Origin: Hepsetus odoe
Taxonomy: Eukaryota; Chordata; Actinopteri; Characiformes; Hepsetidae
Direction: 5' to 3'
DNA: 64,000 nt
Assembly (NCBI GenBank): GCA_017165825.1
Contig: CM029386.1
Coordinates: 9,496,374-9,560,373, forward strand
The notes under the pieces are model-generated. The model worked only from the letters and a program-made list of their open reading frames with translations. It ran no database searches and was not told where the DNA came from. A program made the position numbers and the translations under genes. Shown piece by piece: positions 33,935 to 45,889 of this stretch. The number at the start of each line of letters is the position of its first letter. Position 1 is the first letter of the stretch.

Positions 33935-34321
33935 GGATTTTAAGCAAAACTCTTCTGTTCCCCATCTGGGATACTGCCACTGTTTACAGCTTACACTTCT
34001 ATAGCTGTTGTATCTATAGAAAGCTGTAAAAAGAAAATGATATACTACTGAATTAAAACTGTCCACCCTAAAACTCTCAAAATACACTATAAACTATGCT
34101 TATAACTTGTCTTGTGATGGATTTTAGAATCACAGAAAGTCCATCACAAACTGCTTCTGCATGTGACTGAAATATGATCTGTGTTCAGTTTTTCCCATTT
34201 AAAATTCACTGATTTTTTTTTTTTAGATAAAGGTTTGTGTAAGTTGAAAAGACTTTTATTTTATACTCCACTCCATAATTATTTTTATTTATTTATTGTA
34301 ATGATGTGTTGTCATACTGAG

Positions 34322-34527
34322 TTACATTTACAGCATTTAGCAGACGCTCTTATCCAGAGCGACTTCCATGCCCTGATTACAGGGAAAGTCCCCCTGGAGC
34401 AAGTCAGGGTTAAGGGTCTTGCTCAGGGACCCAGTGGTGGTAGTGCCAGAGGTGGGATTTGAACCTGGGACCTCTTGAGCCATAGGTCTGTAGGCAAGTA
34501 TCCTACCACTAGACCACCACCACATTC
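34322..34527 (-). mobile_element. SINE-B copy 3, complete
   Basis: Well-preserved: tail 'gcatttagcagacgctctta', 'gggaaagtccccctggagc', 'gtcttgctcagggacccag', B-box complement 'gggatttgaacctggga', head complement 'ccactagaccaccaccac'. Confidence 0.82.
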
Positions 34528-34529
34528 TG

Positions 34530-35085
34530 TACTATTCACCAAGTAGATGTTACTCATCTCATTGAATTTATTTGCATAATGTTTTCCTTTCCATCCAATT
34601 CTTAAAATAATTTTCTGTTTTTGCAAAAATGAAATTTTTTGTCATGTGGTTTTAAAAGGTAGAGAGCAGTCCTTATTTTGCCTGCACACAATGCACCTAC
34701 ACATCTGCCATTTGATGGATTGATACAGCAAAAGACTGTGCTCATGGCTCAAATATATGGATATGGAGCTTTTTGAAGAACAGTATTAAAAAAAGCAATT
34801 TGCCCACCCCCATCCATGGTTCCATTTATACATTCGACAAGCCTGGTAACTATTCAATTTATGGTTTAAAATAGGAGTAGGTAAACCTTATATCAGAAAT
34901 ATATCTCTAGGAACACATTTTCCACAGTGCACAGTTAACTGATGTTTCTGACTGTTATATTATTTGCTGAACCAGGAGACCAGTGACATATCATTAGGTA
35001 CTAAATAAGTTATCAAATATTTTTAAAAATCCATCTCGTTTATTTAAATATTACCATAGATATTTGAATATTGTCATGATCACAG
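34530..35085. other. No gene recognised
   Basis: AT-rich unique sequence. Confidence 0.4.
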
Positions 35086-35087
35086 CT

Positions 35088-35330
35088 GTAATGCTGGGGT
35101 GTTGTGGGTAGAACATAAGCGTGTAGCCAGGAGTCTCGTATTTAACTTTATCAACCATACTCAGCATAACCATACAGAACTAAGGCACCACTGTTACCAT
35201 GGAGGTAACCTGTGTGAATGATTGATGCTCTGCTCTGACTCATTGAGGCTTATAAAAGCCAGCCCCAATTGAAGCACACCTGTGCCCTCATGAGCCCAAG
35301 TGTGCTCAGGCAGAACACCCAGAACGAGAA
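35088..35330 (-). repeat. LTR-like repeat with two hairpins, copy 2
   Basis: On the minus strand: 'gcctgagcacac', 'gggctcatgagggcacaggt', 'aattggggctgg', a TATA-like 'cttttataag', 'cctcaatgagtcag', then diverged sequence ending near 'gatcatgaca'. It matches copy 1 (20645-20895) over the hairpin part and lies directly downstream (minus sense) of the decayed coiled-coil frame at 35360-36240. Confidence 0.45.
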
Positions 35331-35359
35331 CAGGCTGTAGCTTTCGCTGTGTGTCATGC

Positions 35360-36240
35360 ATCCTATGCCCTGAGAATGATCCTGACACTGAGCAGTCCTA
35401 GAAGCTCCGATCTCCGAGGCAGGTGCATCATCCAAAACAGAAGCCCCGCCCTCCGAAGTAGGCATATAATCCAGAACAGAAGCCCCGCTCTTGTTGTTTC
35501 CTCCAGAGCTTTAGCAATCTCCACACTTACAGTTAGGCTACTGCTCAGCTCCGCTCTGGATTGCTGAAGCTCCACAGAAAGCTTTTCCATCTTGCAACAG
35601 GGTTTCAACAGGGTTTGAAGCTCAGAAACATTGGAGTTCCGTCTAGAAATCTGTCTACAGAGATCATACAGTTGCCGCATGATTTGTTTGTTCCCCCAGC
35701 AGCTCGCCCCTCACCTCCTCTAGCCTCTTCTCCAGGAAGGATTTTTCTTTCAGCTGCTTGGAGATCTCAGTGTTCATGCAACTGATCTGTTCATCTCTCT
35801 GTCGAATTTCAGAGAGATGCACTGTGCTTCACGTTGGCCTGTTTCAGATTTTCTGACTTGGTCATTAGTCCTCGGCCATTAGTTCTAGGCTTGTTTTTCC
35901 TTTAGTTCTCAACGAAGTTTAGCTAACTCCTCTCAATGGGAGCACACGTCAGAGTGGCTGCCTTCCTGCAAGTCTTTAACTGTGGCTTGGAGGGCGACTG
36001 TCTCATCTTCAAAAGTTTAAAAAACTTTATCTGACTTTATTCTTCCAATTTCTCATTGAAGTCCTCTAGTCCTTCCTGTTTCAGTGCATGCTCTGTGGTG
36101 GCAAGGTCATTCTCCATTCTTTGGTGCTGCTCTTTGAGAACATTTTTGGCCTGACTTTCATTATCCATAACCGACAGCCACTCTTTTTCAGACTCCTGAT
36201 GAGTTTTTTTCAATTCTTTGAACTTTGGATCTCAATCTGT
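35360..36240 (-). pseudogene. Frameshifted coiled-coil reading frame, origin unknown
   Basis: Minus-strand reading in shifting frames gives heptad-like, Lys/Glu/Gln-rich blocks: FKELKKTHQESEKEWLSVMD and QRMENDLATTEHALKQEG (about 36220-36060), EISKQLKEKSFLEKRLEEVR (about 35780-35720), and a 105-codon open stretch (35680-35363) with SELQTLL, MEKLSVELQQSRAELSSS and a tandem repeat of RRAGLLFW type. Several stops and at least three frameshifts separate them. It could be a decayed processed copy of a cellular coiled-coil gene or part of a retroelement, given the LTR-like repeat next to it. I do not recognise the parent. Confidence 0.5.
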
Positions 36241-36597
36241 TGATTATGTCAGCTCTGTCCACCTTCTGTGGCTAGCATGGGATCCAGCTTCACAGTCCCA
36301 CCCTTCTGGAAAATTCACACTCCGGTGCTTGGGGGAAGGTAACCAGAGCCGCCTCGGCTTGTAGCTAGTGAGGAACCGGGAGCTGTGGTGGAGGAGGAGC
36401 GAACTGCAGCAGGTATAGGTACCACCTAGGTAACCTGAATCTCCCATTCTGTAGCTTTTACATCTGACAATATCAGCTATGCCAAAATGTTATTATTATG
36501 AACTGATCGGTGAAACTGGTCCAAAATGACTGAGAATAAAATATGTTCTTTATAATTTACAATGAAACTAAACTTTCACCTGCAAAGTTCTTGTTTG

Positions 36598-36735
36598 GAT
36601 GTCAAGTCAAGTAGATCATTTCAACCATATACACAGTACACAATGAAACAAAACAACATTCCTTCAGAACCCTGGTGCTACATGTAAGATAACATCTAAC
36701 ATGACAACCACATTTAACATGTCAAAGATTTACCT
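36598..36735 (+). repeat. Family D repeat, copy 2
   Basis: 'gtcaagtcaagtagatcatt', 'caaccatatacacagtacac' and 'ccctggtgctacat' in the same order as at 22138. Shorter than copy 1. Confidence 0.55.
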
Positions 36736-37084
36736 GGGAGTGGCTGCTGCATCTTACCGCACTGCCATCTTGGAAGTAATCACACTGAGGTTCTGACATG
36801 GATGATACACTATACTAGCATTGGGAGCTAATTTTCTTTTACAAACAACAGACTGAAACCTGTTTTAAGCATTACTAGTATTCAAACTCTGTTACCTATA
36901 CAGGCCTAGAGTAGCATTTCTTTTCACAAAACTGGTCTCACCTGTTGGAAATCAAAAAGTGATTGATTGGTGGTTAATGTGACAGCAAGGCCAGCTTTGT
37001 TAATATAAAACTTCAATATTTCCATTCTTCTTCTAACCTGAGACCAGAGACCGTTCCCACCTCTCAGAAGGTTTGGGTTAGAGA

Positions 37085-37200
37085 ATCACAACTATTTAGC
37101 AGTTCCAATCCATCTGATATGCTTGTCTTTGGATTGTGAAAGGAAACCCCCTCGCAGACAAAGAGACACAGAGAACATGCCAACATACTACCCACTGACA
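37085..37200 (+). repeat. Family C repeat remnant
   Basis: 'ttagcagttccaatccatct', 'gtctttggattgtgaaagg' and 'agagaacatgccaac' in family order. A second remnant (37575-37690) carries the tail ending in (ATGG)n. Confidence 0.45.
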
Positions 37201-37689
37201 ACCCTGAATACAATACTTGAATGAAAAATGACATTGTAAACATGTAAACAAAACAACTCAATATTCTCCACTAAAACCCTACTGCAAATCAAATAACACA
37301 TCGGTGCTTCATCATTGACAAACATTTGGCTGCAATCTCCTATTTCAGGCAAGTACACAGGTTCCAGTATAAGCAGCAGCTGACCAAAGGCCCACTTACC
37401 AACTCTGCATCATGAATTGAAATGATCCTTTTTGAAATTAAATATACAAACAGTAGTGGCTATAACAATACAGTAACTACAGTCAGCTATTTATGAGGGC
37501 AATGGCCTGTAGAAACATTATCTTCATGCAAATGGAGATATTACCGATATCTGACATCTGACAATATCTGAAAAACTATCCATTGTCCTGGCCTGGGTGT
37601 TTCTGGCCTTTAGCCCTTAGAGTGTTTGGATAGATTCTAGTCTCCCAAGAGGCAGCTCAGATGAAGTATAAATGGATGGATGGATGAAC

Positions 37690-38815
37690 AAGACAGTATG
37701 TTAGATGTTTCTTTAATTTGTACTGGTGTATTTTCACCAGACATCCCCCAGTGATCTGGAACCCCCAGCATATACATCCCCCACTATGGCTTAATGGTTC
37801 TTTTATGGGTGGGTTGTCATGGAGACCAAGGCAGCAAGGCCAGGTGAAGTACACTGTGCTGGCTGAAGTCTTCCTGAATAAAAACATAATGTGTGATGTG
37901 TTTGCTTCTTAAGCTATTAACCATTACTTCATAATCTGAATACATCAGCAAGCAGCATCTGGATTCATTGTATCTCAGAATATAATTTTCTTTTTGTGAA
38001 TTCCATGTCAATTTCTACATTAATGAGGCTCACGGGGGTGCAGGTGTTTACAACCCACATGGGGATATTTATATGCTGGGTGGCCTAAAGCAAGAAATAA
38101 TAGATCAAGCAGAGCAGATACATTACCAATAAATGAAAAGAATAAAATAAAGCATACATACAGAATAACTACTTTGTTATACTAAAAGGTATTTCTTTTT
38201 TTTTTTCATTATAGTATAATATCCGGATTCCCTCTTTCTTTATTTTCCAGTGGTGCAAAGGAATAGGAGGAGATAATGGGCACTTGTAAAAAAGTAACGG
38301 AAATGCATTTGGATGACAATTGCTGTGCAATTTCTTTATTTTCACATGAGAGAATTAGTGTCCTGTGAGTATTTTTTTGGCAACAAGAGAAGTATGCAAA
38401 AAAAAATAATTCTGGATACACAAAAGTGGGTTTTGAAATCCTCACTGCTTAACTACTTAATCCTTGCCAGTTCAATTCTGAAAGCAGAAAAAGTATGTGT
38501 CTTAATGAAAACAAATGGGGTTGTTGATCTTCAAGGCATTTAGTTGTATCCTTCAGCATCATAAACCAGCATAAATTCAGTGTGCAGTCTTAAATAGTTT
38601 TCTGCTGAGCACACATTACAATCAACATGAATTCAGGCATTTTTGAAATGACATGGTTAATGAGCTACATGCCAGTTAATCTCTAGAGGGTCATTTAAAG
38701 CAGTGGCAGTTTGCAGTAATGTATGGAATTAAATATTATCAAAATATTTAGAAGTGTACCCCTGGCAAAAGGTTTATGCCTACCATTGGATTTATATATA
38801 TACATTACATATATA
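37690..38815. other. No gene recognised
   Basis: AT-rich unique sequence. Overlapping short frames on both strands have no support. Confidence 0.4.
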
Positions 38816-38817
38816 CA

Positions 38818-39044
38818 GGCGCAGTGGTGGCCTAGTGGTTAGGGCATTGGCCGGAGGATCGGGGGTTTGAACCCCTTCCCAATGGGTTGCCCTGAGATAC
38901 CCTTGAGCAAGGTGCCGTCCCCATCCCGCTCCTCCCTGCGATGGGCTGGCGACCTGTCCAGGGTGCGTTCCTCGCCCTGTGTGCGCTGGGTTGGACATCA
39001 GCGCGACCCCGTTTGGGACAAGCGGCAGAAAATGGATGGATGGA
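38818..39044 (+). mobile_element. Chimeric SINE, full-length
   Basis: Intact SINE-A-type head (gcagtggtggcctagtggtt; B box 'gggggtttgaacccctt'), 'gataccc ttgagcaaggtg' middle, junction 'ctcctccctgcgatgggc', and the family C-like tail with (ATGG)n. It shares the junction with 28140-28325. The TSD is unreadable because both flanks are (TA)-rich. Confidence 0.82.
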
Positions 39045-39086
39045 TTATATATATATATATATATATACAGTGTATATATCCATATA

Positions 39087-40090
39087 CAGCGCCTTGCAAA
39101 AGTATTCACCCCCTTGGCATTTTTTATATTTTGTTGCCTCTTCAAGAATATTCAAGAATTCAAGAATTTCCCTGTATTTAGCACTATCCATCTTTCCCTC
39201 GACTTGGACCAGTTTCCCAGTCCTTGCTGCTGAAAAACCTGCCCACAGCATGATGCTGCCACAGCCGTGGTGTTTTTAGGGTGATGGGATGTGTTGGGTT
39301 TGCACCAGACATAGCATTTTCCTTGGTGGCCGAAAAGTTATTAGTCTCATCTGACCAGAGCACCTTCCTCCATGCATTTGGAGAGTCACCCACATGCCTT
39401 TTGGCAAACTCAAAATGTGCCTTTTTATTTTTATTGGTAAGTAATAGTTTTTATCTGGCCACTCTTCCATAAAGCGCAGCTCTATAGAGTGTATGGCTTA
39501 TTGTGGCCCTATGGACAGATACTCCAGTCTCTGCTGTGAAACTGCAACTCCTTCAAGGTTAGCTTTGGTCTCTGTGGTGCCTCTCTGATTAATGCCCTCC
39601 TTGCCTGGTCTGTGAGTTTTGACACTCTCTTGGCAGGTTTGTTGTGGTGCCATGTTCTTTCCATTTGAAGATGATGGATTTGATGGTGCTCTGGGGGATC
39701 ATCAAAGATTTGGATTTTTTTTTTGTTTGGTGTTGCAGTCTCTGGGGCCTTTCAGAAAAGGTGTGTTTATACTGACAGATCATGTGACACTTAGATTGCA
39801 CACAGGTGGACTTCATTTCACTAATTATGTGAATTTTGAAGGTAATTGGTTGTACCAGGACTTCTTAAGGGCTTCATGGCAAAGTGGGTGATTACATATG
39901 CACATGCCAATTATTCAATTTATTTATTTTTTTATTACTTATTTTTTTTCTCATTTCACTTCACCAACTTAGACTATTTTGTGCAGATCCATCACATAAA
40001 ATAAGATTAAGAAACATTTAAATAACAGGTAGGAATGTAGCAAAATAGGTGAAAAGCCAATACTGTTGCAAATTCTTTTGCAAGGCACTG
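39087..40090 (-). mobile_element. Tc1-like transposon, degenerate
   Basis: Terminal repeats 'cagcgccttgcaaaagtatt' and the complement 'cagtgccttgcaaaagaatt', with TA outside both. Length 1.0 kb against about 1.6 kb for intact relatives. The minus strand encodes transposase fragments: an N-terminal helix-turn-helix part (SLMIPQSTIKSIIFKWKEHG, 39816-39589) and a catalytic part with WRKVLWSDETNNF (the second catalytic acidic residue, 39393-39184). The C-terminal third, with the last acidic residue, is missing. Confidence 0.82.
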
Positions 40091-40115
40091 TAAATTGGAT
40101 ATATATATATATATA

Positions 40116-40650
40116 TACTCTCTAATATTTAGTTGGCCTGCCCTTAGCTTTGTTTACGGCACACACTCACTGTGGCGTCATTTCGATAAGCTTCTGCAGT
40201 GTCATAACATTTATTTACATCCAGAGTTGCATTAATTTTTCATCCAGCACATCCCAAAAATTCTCAATGGGGTTAGGGTCTGGACTCTGTGGTGGCAAAA
40301 ACATGTGTGAAAATGATGTTTCATGGACCCAGAACCACTCTTTCACAATTTGAGTCGATGAATCCTGGCATTGTCATCTTGGAATATACCCATGCCATCA
40401 GGGAAGAAGAAATTCACTGATGGAATAACCTGGTTATTCAGTATATTCACATAGTCAACTGACCTCATTCTTTGGGCACTAGCATTGCTGAACCCAGACC
40501 TGACCAACTGCAGCAACCCAGATCACAGCACTGCCCCCACAGCCTTGTACAGTAGGCACTAGGCATGATGGGTGCATCCCATCATGCACCTCTTTTCTTA
40601 CCCTGATGGGCCCATCCCTCTGGAAAGGGAATTCTGAGAAATTAGAAATC
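40116..40650 (-). mobile_element. Second Tc1-like remnant, different lineage
   Basis: On the minus strand the sequence 'ccacagagtccagaccctaa' encodes a PQSPDPNPIENFWDVLDE block (third catalytic acidic residue), ending near 'ggccaactaaatatta'. Further right, 'catgatgggtgcatcc' and 'gccatcagggaagaagaaa' match the upstream part of a common fish Tc1. Its right end is not identified. Confidence 0.6.
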
Positions 40651-40659
40651 TATTCTATT

Positions 40660-42235
40660 AGAAATCTTTTTAAAATGTAGCTGCCTAGTTTTGTAGTATA
40701 TAGTAACAAAACTGCTCCCAGTTATGGATAATCAACATTTGTGTTTTTTTGCCCATAGTAATCTATTTTTATTTTTAACAAATTTAAGGTTTTTTTAATT
40801 CGTAAATACAATTTCAGATTTCTTAAGAAAAATGTCTATGAAGTAAAGATCTGATTCATCTTCTCTAAAGCCAATAGTTTAAGCTTTTGTGGTTAAGTAA
40901 TATGTTAATAAAGGCTATAAAATATTGAAAATCACCCACATTTGCATTAGATATAAGTATTTCTAATATTTCCTTTTAATTAATTTTGGAAAAGCGATGT
41001 AGAATGTTTCTATTTTTTTTTTAAGTCCCAGACTTCTGGTGTGTACATGTGAAATCAGCATGGCATGACCTTGTTATACGTGCCATAATACTTGTTATAA
41101 TACCAATATTACATATTTATTTTACAATAGTACATACAATTATCACATTTTTATTATTAAACTCTCATCGCATCTCAACTCTCAACTCATCTACTCTTCA
41201 CATAGCTTGGATTCAGTCCAGATGCAGTGTGTGTGCAGTTGGAAGTTGAAGCAGTGTGTATGACTGATTTAATGTGCAGTTTGGAACCACTGAGGGCAAT
41301 GTAACTTAACCTGAGTAGCAGTTAGCTGGCAGCACTGGGGAAAAAAACAAAAAAAAAACAAAACAAAACAACAGTACTGGGAGGATGAAAGCTGGAAAGT
41401 GCCTTTTCTGAGTCACATTAAGTGCTCCCACCTGTTTCTGAATGTTTTTATGGCAATGTCATTGGACTCAACACAGTTGGAGAACACAGCCAATTCTTTT
41501 TGTCAGCTTATAGACATCTGCAATAGCTAGCATCATGCTGAGTGATTGGGAGAGAAGGAAGGTCATTAAAGTCATTATAGGAAAACCGGTTTTGTCTTTT
41601 GTAGAATTTAGTCTCAGCTTTGGCGTCCCAGATGATAAAGTCTCAGGATAGAATTAGGCAAGCCAGAGATGCTGTATAGACAAGTAAAGGTGGCAGTATG
41701 AAAATATCATGAATTTTTATCACCAAATTGAAAGTCGGATTGAGTTTGCAGTCTTGTACAGCTTACTGTGAGGCTCACTTACCCAGACCCATTGAGGAAA
41801 CTGAAGACTCTGTAATGGAATCTAAGCCTTCAAGGAATAAAAAATTATTCTCAAATATCTCAGCAATTCAAAATGAGTGATGAGTGTGCAATCTCTTTCC
41901 TACCAGTAGAAAAACATTTAGTCTTATCCAATCATCTCAAGGTTAAAACTGAGTTCTGGAAAAATGTATAATTTGATGTGTGTCTGCATTCATAATGTAA
42001 ACTTGCAAGAATAAAATAAAGTATGTACAGCACCTTTACTATAGAACAGGACACTTATTTTTTTGCTTGATGTCAGGATGATTAATACGAGTAAACAAAT
42101 TCCCTTACCAATAATCCTGACATGGATATAATTTGTGTTGAAGTAATTGCTTCATTATTTTGGAACTTTTACAAAAATATTTTAAATATATTGAAAGTGA
42201 CTATTTGTCATTTTTCATGTTTATATTAAGCATTA
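40660..42235. other. No gene recognised
   Basis: AT-rich; an A-rich run near 41340-41370. No repeat ends or coding motif. Confidence 0.4.
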
Positions 42236-42238
42236 AGA

Positions 42239-42310
42239 ACTAATTAATTAATTAATTAATTAATTAATTAATTAATTAGTTAGTTAATTCGTTTGTTGAT
42301 TGATTGATTG
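42239..42310. repeat. (AATT)n then (GATT)n microsatellite
   Basis: Ten or so AATT units followed by imperfect TTAG/GATT units. Confidence 0.9.
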
Positions 42311-42516
42311 ATCAATTACATACATCCCAGATCTCTTAGGATCTTCTCGGGCCTAGAAGGCTTCTTTTGATATTAAAAGAAATTAAAAACAGTAGCACAA
42401 ATTGATAAAAACAATTATGCTGGATAAAGAGGTATCATATAGGGGTGCATATATTTAGAGACAGAGAACAATCAGAGTGTTCATGCTGACCCCTTTCCAA
42501 TGTCCTATGCACCTTT

Positions 42517-42756
42517 AAGTGAAAGTGACTAATTGTCACTGTGAAACACAGGACAACACATAGTGAGACACAATGAAATGCTTCCTCTGCTTTTCACCCA
42601 TGCAGCAGGGGGCAGCTATTTAAATCACCCGGGGAACATTGTTGGGGATGCTACCTTGCTCAAGGGTACCTCAGGGCAACCTACTGGTCTGGGATTCAAA
42701 CCCATGACCTTCCAATTATGGGGCTTTATCCCTGAACACTAGGCCATTGCTGCCCC
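42517..42756 (-). mobile_element. SINE-A copy 12, complete
   Basis: Tail 'aagtgaaagtgactaattgt' through 'gcagcagggggcagctattt', 'aagggtacctcagggcaacc', B-box complement 'gggattcaaacccatgacc' and head complement 'aggccattgctgcccc'. Confidence 0.82.
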
Positions 42757-43389
42757 TAAAATGTGAGCATTACAACTAGATGAGCAATGGTGCAATGGAT
42801 CATGCTTTCTTTTACCTCATGAGGATGGCTTGATGGGAGATGGCACCAGGATATCACCAAGGATAGAAGAGAAGCCAGCAGTGGGATGCAGTGTGATGCA
42901 AAGGTCAGTGTTCTGTGGGGAAAGCTTGGTTCTGGCATTCATGTGGAAATCTCTTTGACACAAACAACCCACCCAAACACTATTTCAGACCTAGTAAGCC
43001 CTTTTATAGCAATGCTGTTACTAATGACTCTTTCAGCTGGATAACAAAGAGTTGAAGGTTTTGACCTGGCCTTCAAATTCTTCAGATCACAGTCTAAATG
43101 AGGATGTCATGGACAAACTTGTTTTACTGACCACATGACTTTAAGTACATAAGGAATCAACTTGATGTCTGAGTGCACTAACAGCACACCGTCAGAGTCC
43201 ATGCCTTCAAGGGACCTATAAAAGGTGAGGTATGTAGTTTTAATATTATGGCCTATACATGGCACCCAGTCACTCTCACTCAAGGAGTATTTTTATTTGC
43301 AAATGGACTCCAATAATTACTAGCACTAGAGTTCCTTCATTCTGTTGTGCTATTGATTTGTGTTAGGGATTTTTCCCTAAATGTAAATC

Positions 43390-43391
<2 letters not shown>

Positions 43392-43423
<32 letters not shown>
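43392..43423. repeat. (TG)n microsatellite
   Basis: About 16 TG units. A CA-rich tract follows at 43536-43592. Confidence 0.95.
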
Positions 43424-43425
<2 letters not shown>

Positions 43426-43599
43426 CCCATTCCATGCTCTGCTAGTCTGTCTGCCTGTGGAGGCTCCATTCAGATGGCAGAGATTAAGCTGCTTGTGGCT
43501 TTGATGGATCTTCAAGGGCTCTGCAGTAATCAAACAAACACACATGCACAGTCAACACACACACACCCCCACGCGCACACACACACGCACAAGCATGCC

Positions 43600-44735
43600 C
43601 CATTTCAAGATAGAATGTTTAATTGCTCAGACTTTCTGTGGACTGGATTCAGATTACCCTCCATATGCTTGCTTCTCCCGCCATTATCTTTCTCTCAACC
43701 TGCTGAATGAAGTTTCTCCTTTTTACTCGCAAGTATTTTAACATGGTCGGCACATACAATGCAGAAGCAAAATGAAAACATCAATGATTAATGAATTGCT
43801 TTAAGGTTTAATCTATGTGTCCAAAATATTAACAGGCATGGAAAGGTGTGGAATCAAAATTTCAGGAGGACCCAAACAACTCTAGACTTAATTTGGGATG
43901 TAATGAAAAAATTCTCCACACACTCATTCAAACTGAATGTACTCTGCATTTTCTTTGCCTGACTTGTTTGTGGCCAACATCTGACTGGCTGCTTTAATTT
44001 GAAAGCAAAGATCCCTTCTCTGTAAAATAAGTAAACAATAAATTGCTCCTTTGCTGTGGCCTGTTAGTCATATTTAGTTGTGGGATAACACATTCAGTGG
44101 TGGTGGCATATTATATTAGAGGTTCTGTATAAAATTAACAGTTAGGGGAAACATTGGACCGCATGGTCAATTTCATAAGGCTACATTACATCTTTATGAG
44201 CCTTTAATGAAAACTGACATAAACCTACATGTTAATTCTAACATATGTCCATTATCATTACACATTTGAGTAAAGTTGATGAATGTAACCTTTGCAACAA
44301 GTGACAATCAATGGTGAAAGCCTATATAAATATAAATCTGTGTTGGTTTATTTAGGTCACTTAAAGACTCTCGCTCTCTCACTCACTCATTTTCATAGCT
44401 GCTTGTCCTAATTATGGTCATGGGGCTACTGGAGTCTATCCCAACTCAAACACACACACAAACATACACACTCACACCAACAGTGTTGCCATATTACCTA
44501 CATTTATCTTTTCCTTTTGCCGTTGTTATAAATTGTTGTAATCTTTTTTTTCCTGCCAGTTGCCCACTACATTGGGTCAAAGTTTGGGGACAAACCAAAG
44601 ACTAACAATAAAATCTTTTTCACTTACTTACAATAAAAGGAAAATTTCTCCCTTCTCCCATAAAGTCAAGTTTGTGGTTGAACAATGACATGCTACAATA
44701 TTTGGTCTTCCACACCTCTTTATGTCTCTCGATTC
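43600..44735. other. No gene recognised
   Basis: AT-rich unique sequence. A family C remnant ('gtcatggggctactggagtc') is at about 44395-44465. Confidence 0.4.
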
Positions 44736-44737
44736 AA

Positions 44738-44948
44738 TTCTTACATTTACATTTATGGCATTTGGCAGATGCTCTTATCCAGAGGGACTTCCATTTCCTA
44801 ATTACAGGGACAGTCCCCCTGGAGCAACTCAGGGTTAAGGGTCATGCTCAGGAACCCAGTGGTGTTAGTGTTAGAGGTGGGATTTGAGCCTGGGACCTCT
44901 TGAGCCATAGGTCCATAGGCAAGTATCCTGCCACTAGACCACCGCCAC
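44738..44948 (-). mobile_element. SINE-B copy 4, complete
   Basis: Tail 'ttacatttacatttatggca', 'gacagtccccctggagcaac', B-box complement 'gggatttgagcctggga', head complement 'ccactagaccaccgccac'. The flanks share 'attctt', a weak TSD candidate. Confidence 0.82.
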
Positions 44949-45324
44949 CCTATTCTTGCTCTCATTGTTTTGTCACAAAGAAACACAACGCGCATGAGGA
45001 TTAAATGGGTTTACACGGAACTTGCATCTTCCTCTGTCATCACAACAAAATGATTATCTTGACTGTCACTGCTGTGGCAGCAGTTGACCTTTTCACTCTG
45101 TCAATCCTTCCAGTCCAGTGCTATGTGTGTGTGTGTGTGTGTGTGCTGGATTCAAGACACCATTTACTTTGATTCTGTCACATTTAAAAACCCAGCTGCT
45201 CATGAGCCCAACACAAGCACACAAACTCGTCAGCATCGATCAATATCACTGTCTTGGTGAAGGACGTGTGGATTGATGGAAGCTGGTGCTTTAAATGAAA
45301 ACAGTTGCTCATAATGAATATATA

Positions 45325-45883
45325 CAGTACTGTGCAAAAGTTTTAGGCAGGTGTGAAAAAATGCTTTAAACAAAGAATGCTTTCAAAAATGGAAGTGTTA
45401 ATCATTTATTTTCATCAATCAACAAAATGCAGTGAATGAACAAAAGAGAAATCTAAATCAAATCAATATTTGGTGTGACCACCCTTTGCCTTCAAAATAG
45501 CATCAATTCTTCTAGGTACACTTTCACACAGTTTTTGAAGGAACGCTGCAGGTGGGTTGTTCCAAACATCTTGGACAGCTAACCACAGATCTTCTGTGGA
45601 TGTAGGCTTCCTCACATCCTTCTGTTTCTTCATGTAGTCCCAGACACACTCGATGATGTTGAGATCAGGGCTCTGTGGGGGCCATAAGAATTGATGCTGG
45701 TTTGAAGGCAAAAGGTAGTAACACCAAAAATTGATTTGATTTAGATTTTATTCTTTACTCTTTTGTTCACTCACTTTGCATTTTGTAAATTGATCAAAAT
45801 AAACAATCATTATTTATATTTCTGAAAGCATTCTTTGTTTACAGCATTTTTCCACACCTGCCTAAAATTTTTGCACAGTACTG
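45325..45883 (-). mobile_element. Tc1-derived non-autonomous element (559 bp)
   Basis: Ends 'cagtactgtgcaaaagtttt' and the complement, TA on both sides. Long subterminal inverted repeats of about 150-190 bp. The minus strand (45711-45463) encodes the transposase C-terminus PQSPDLNIIECVWDYMKKQK, PTSTEDLWLAVQDVWNN, PRRIDAILKAKGGHTKY. The first two thirds of the transposase are missing. Confidence 0.88.
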
Positions 45884-45889
45884 TATATA

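Noticed and set aside
38792..39279. Cluster of overlapping open frames on both strands
   Set aside because: They cover the chimeric SINE and TA repeats; GC-rich repeat sequence lacks stops by composition, not by selection.
43393..43741. Val/Cys- and His/Thr-rich frames on both strands
   Set aside because: Microsatellite-driven; no conserved sequence outside the repeats.
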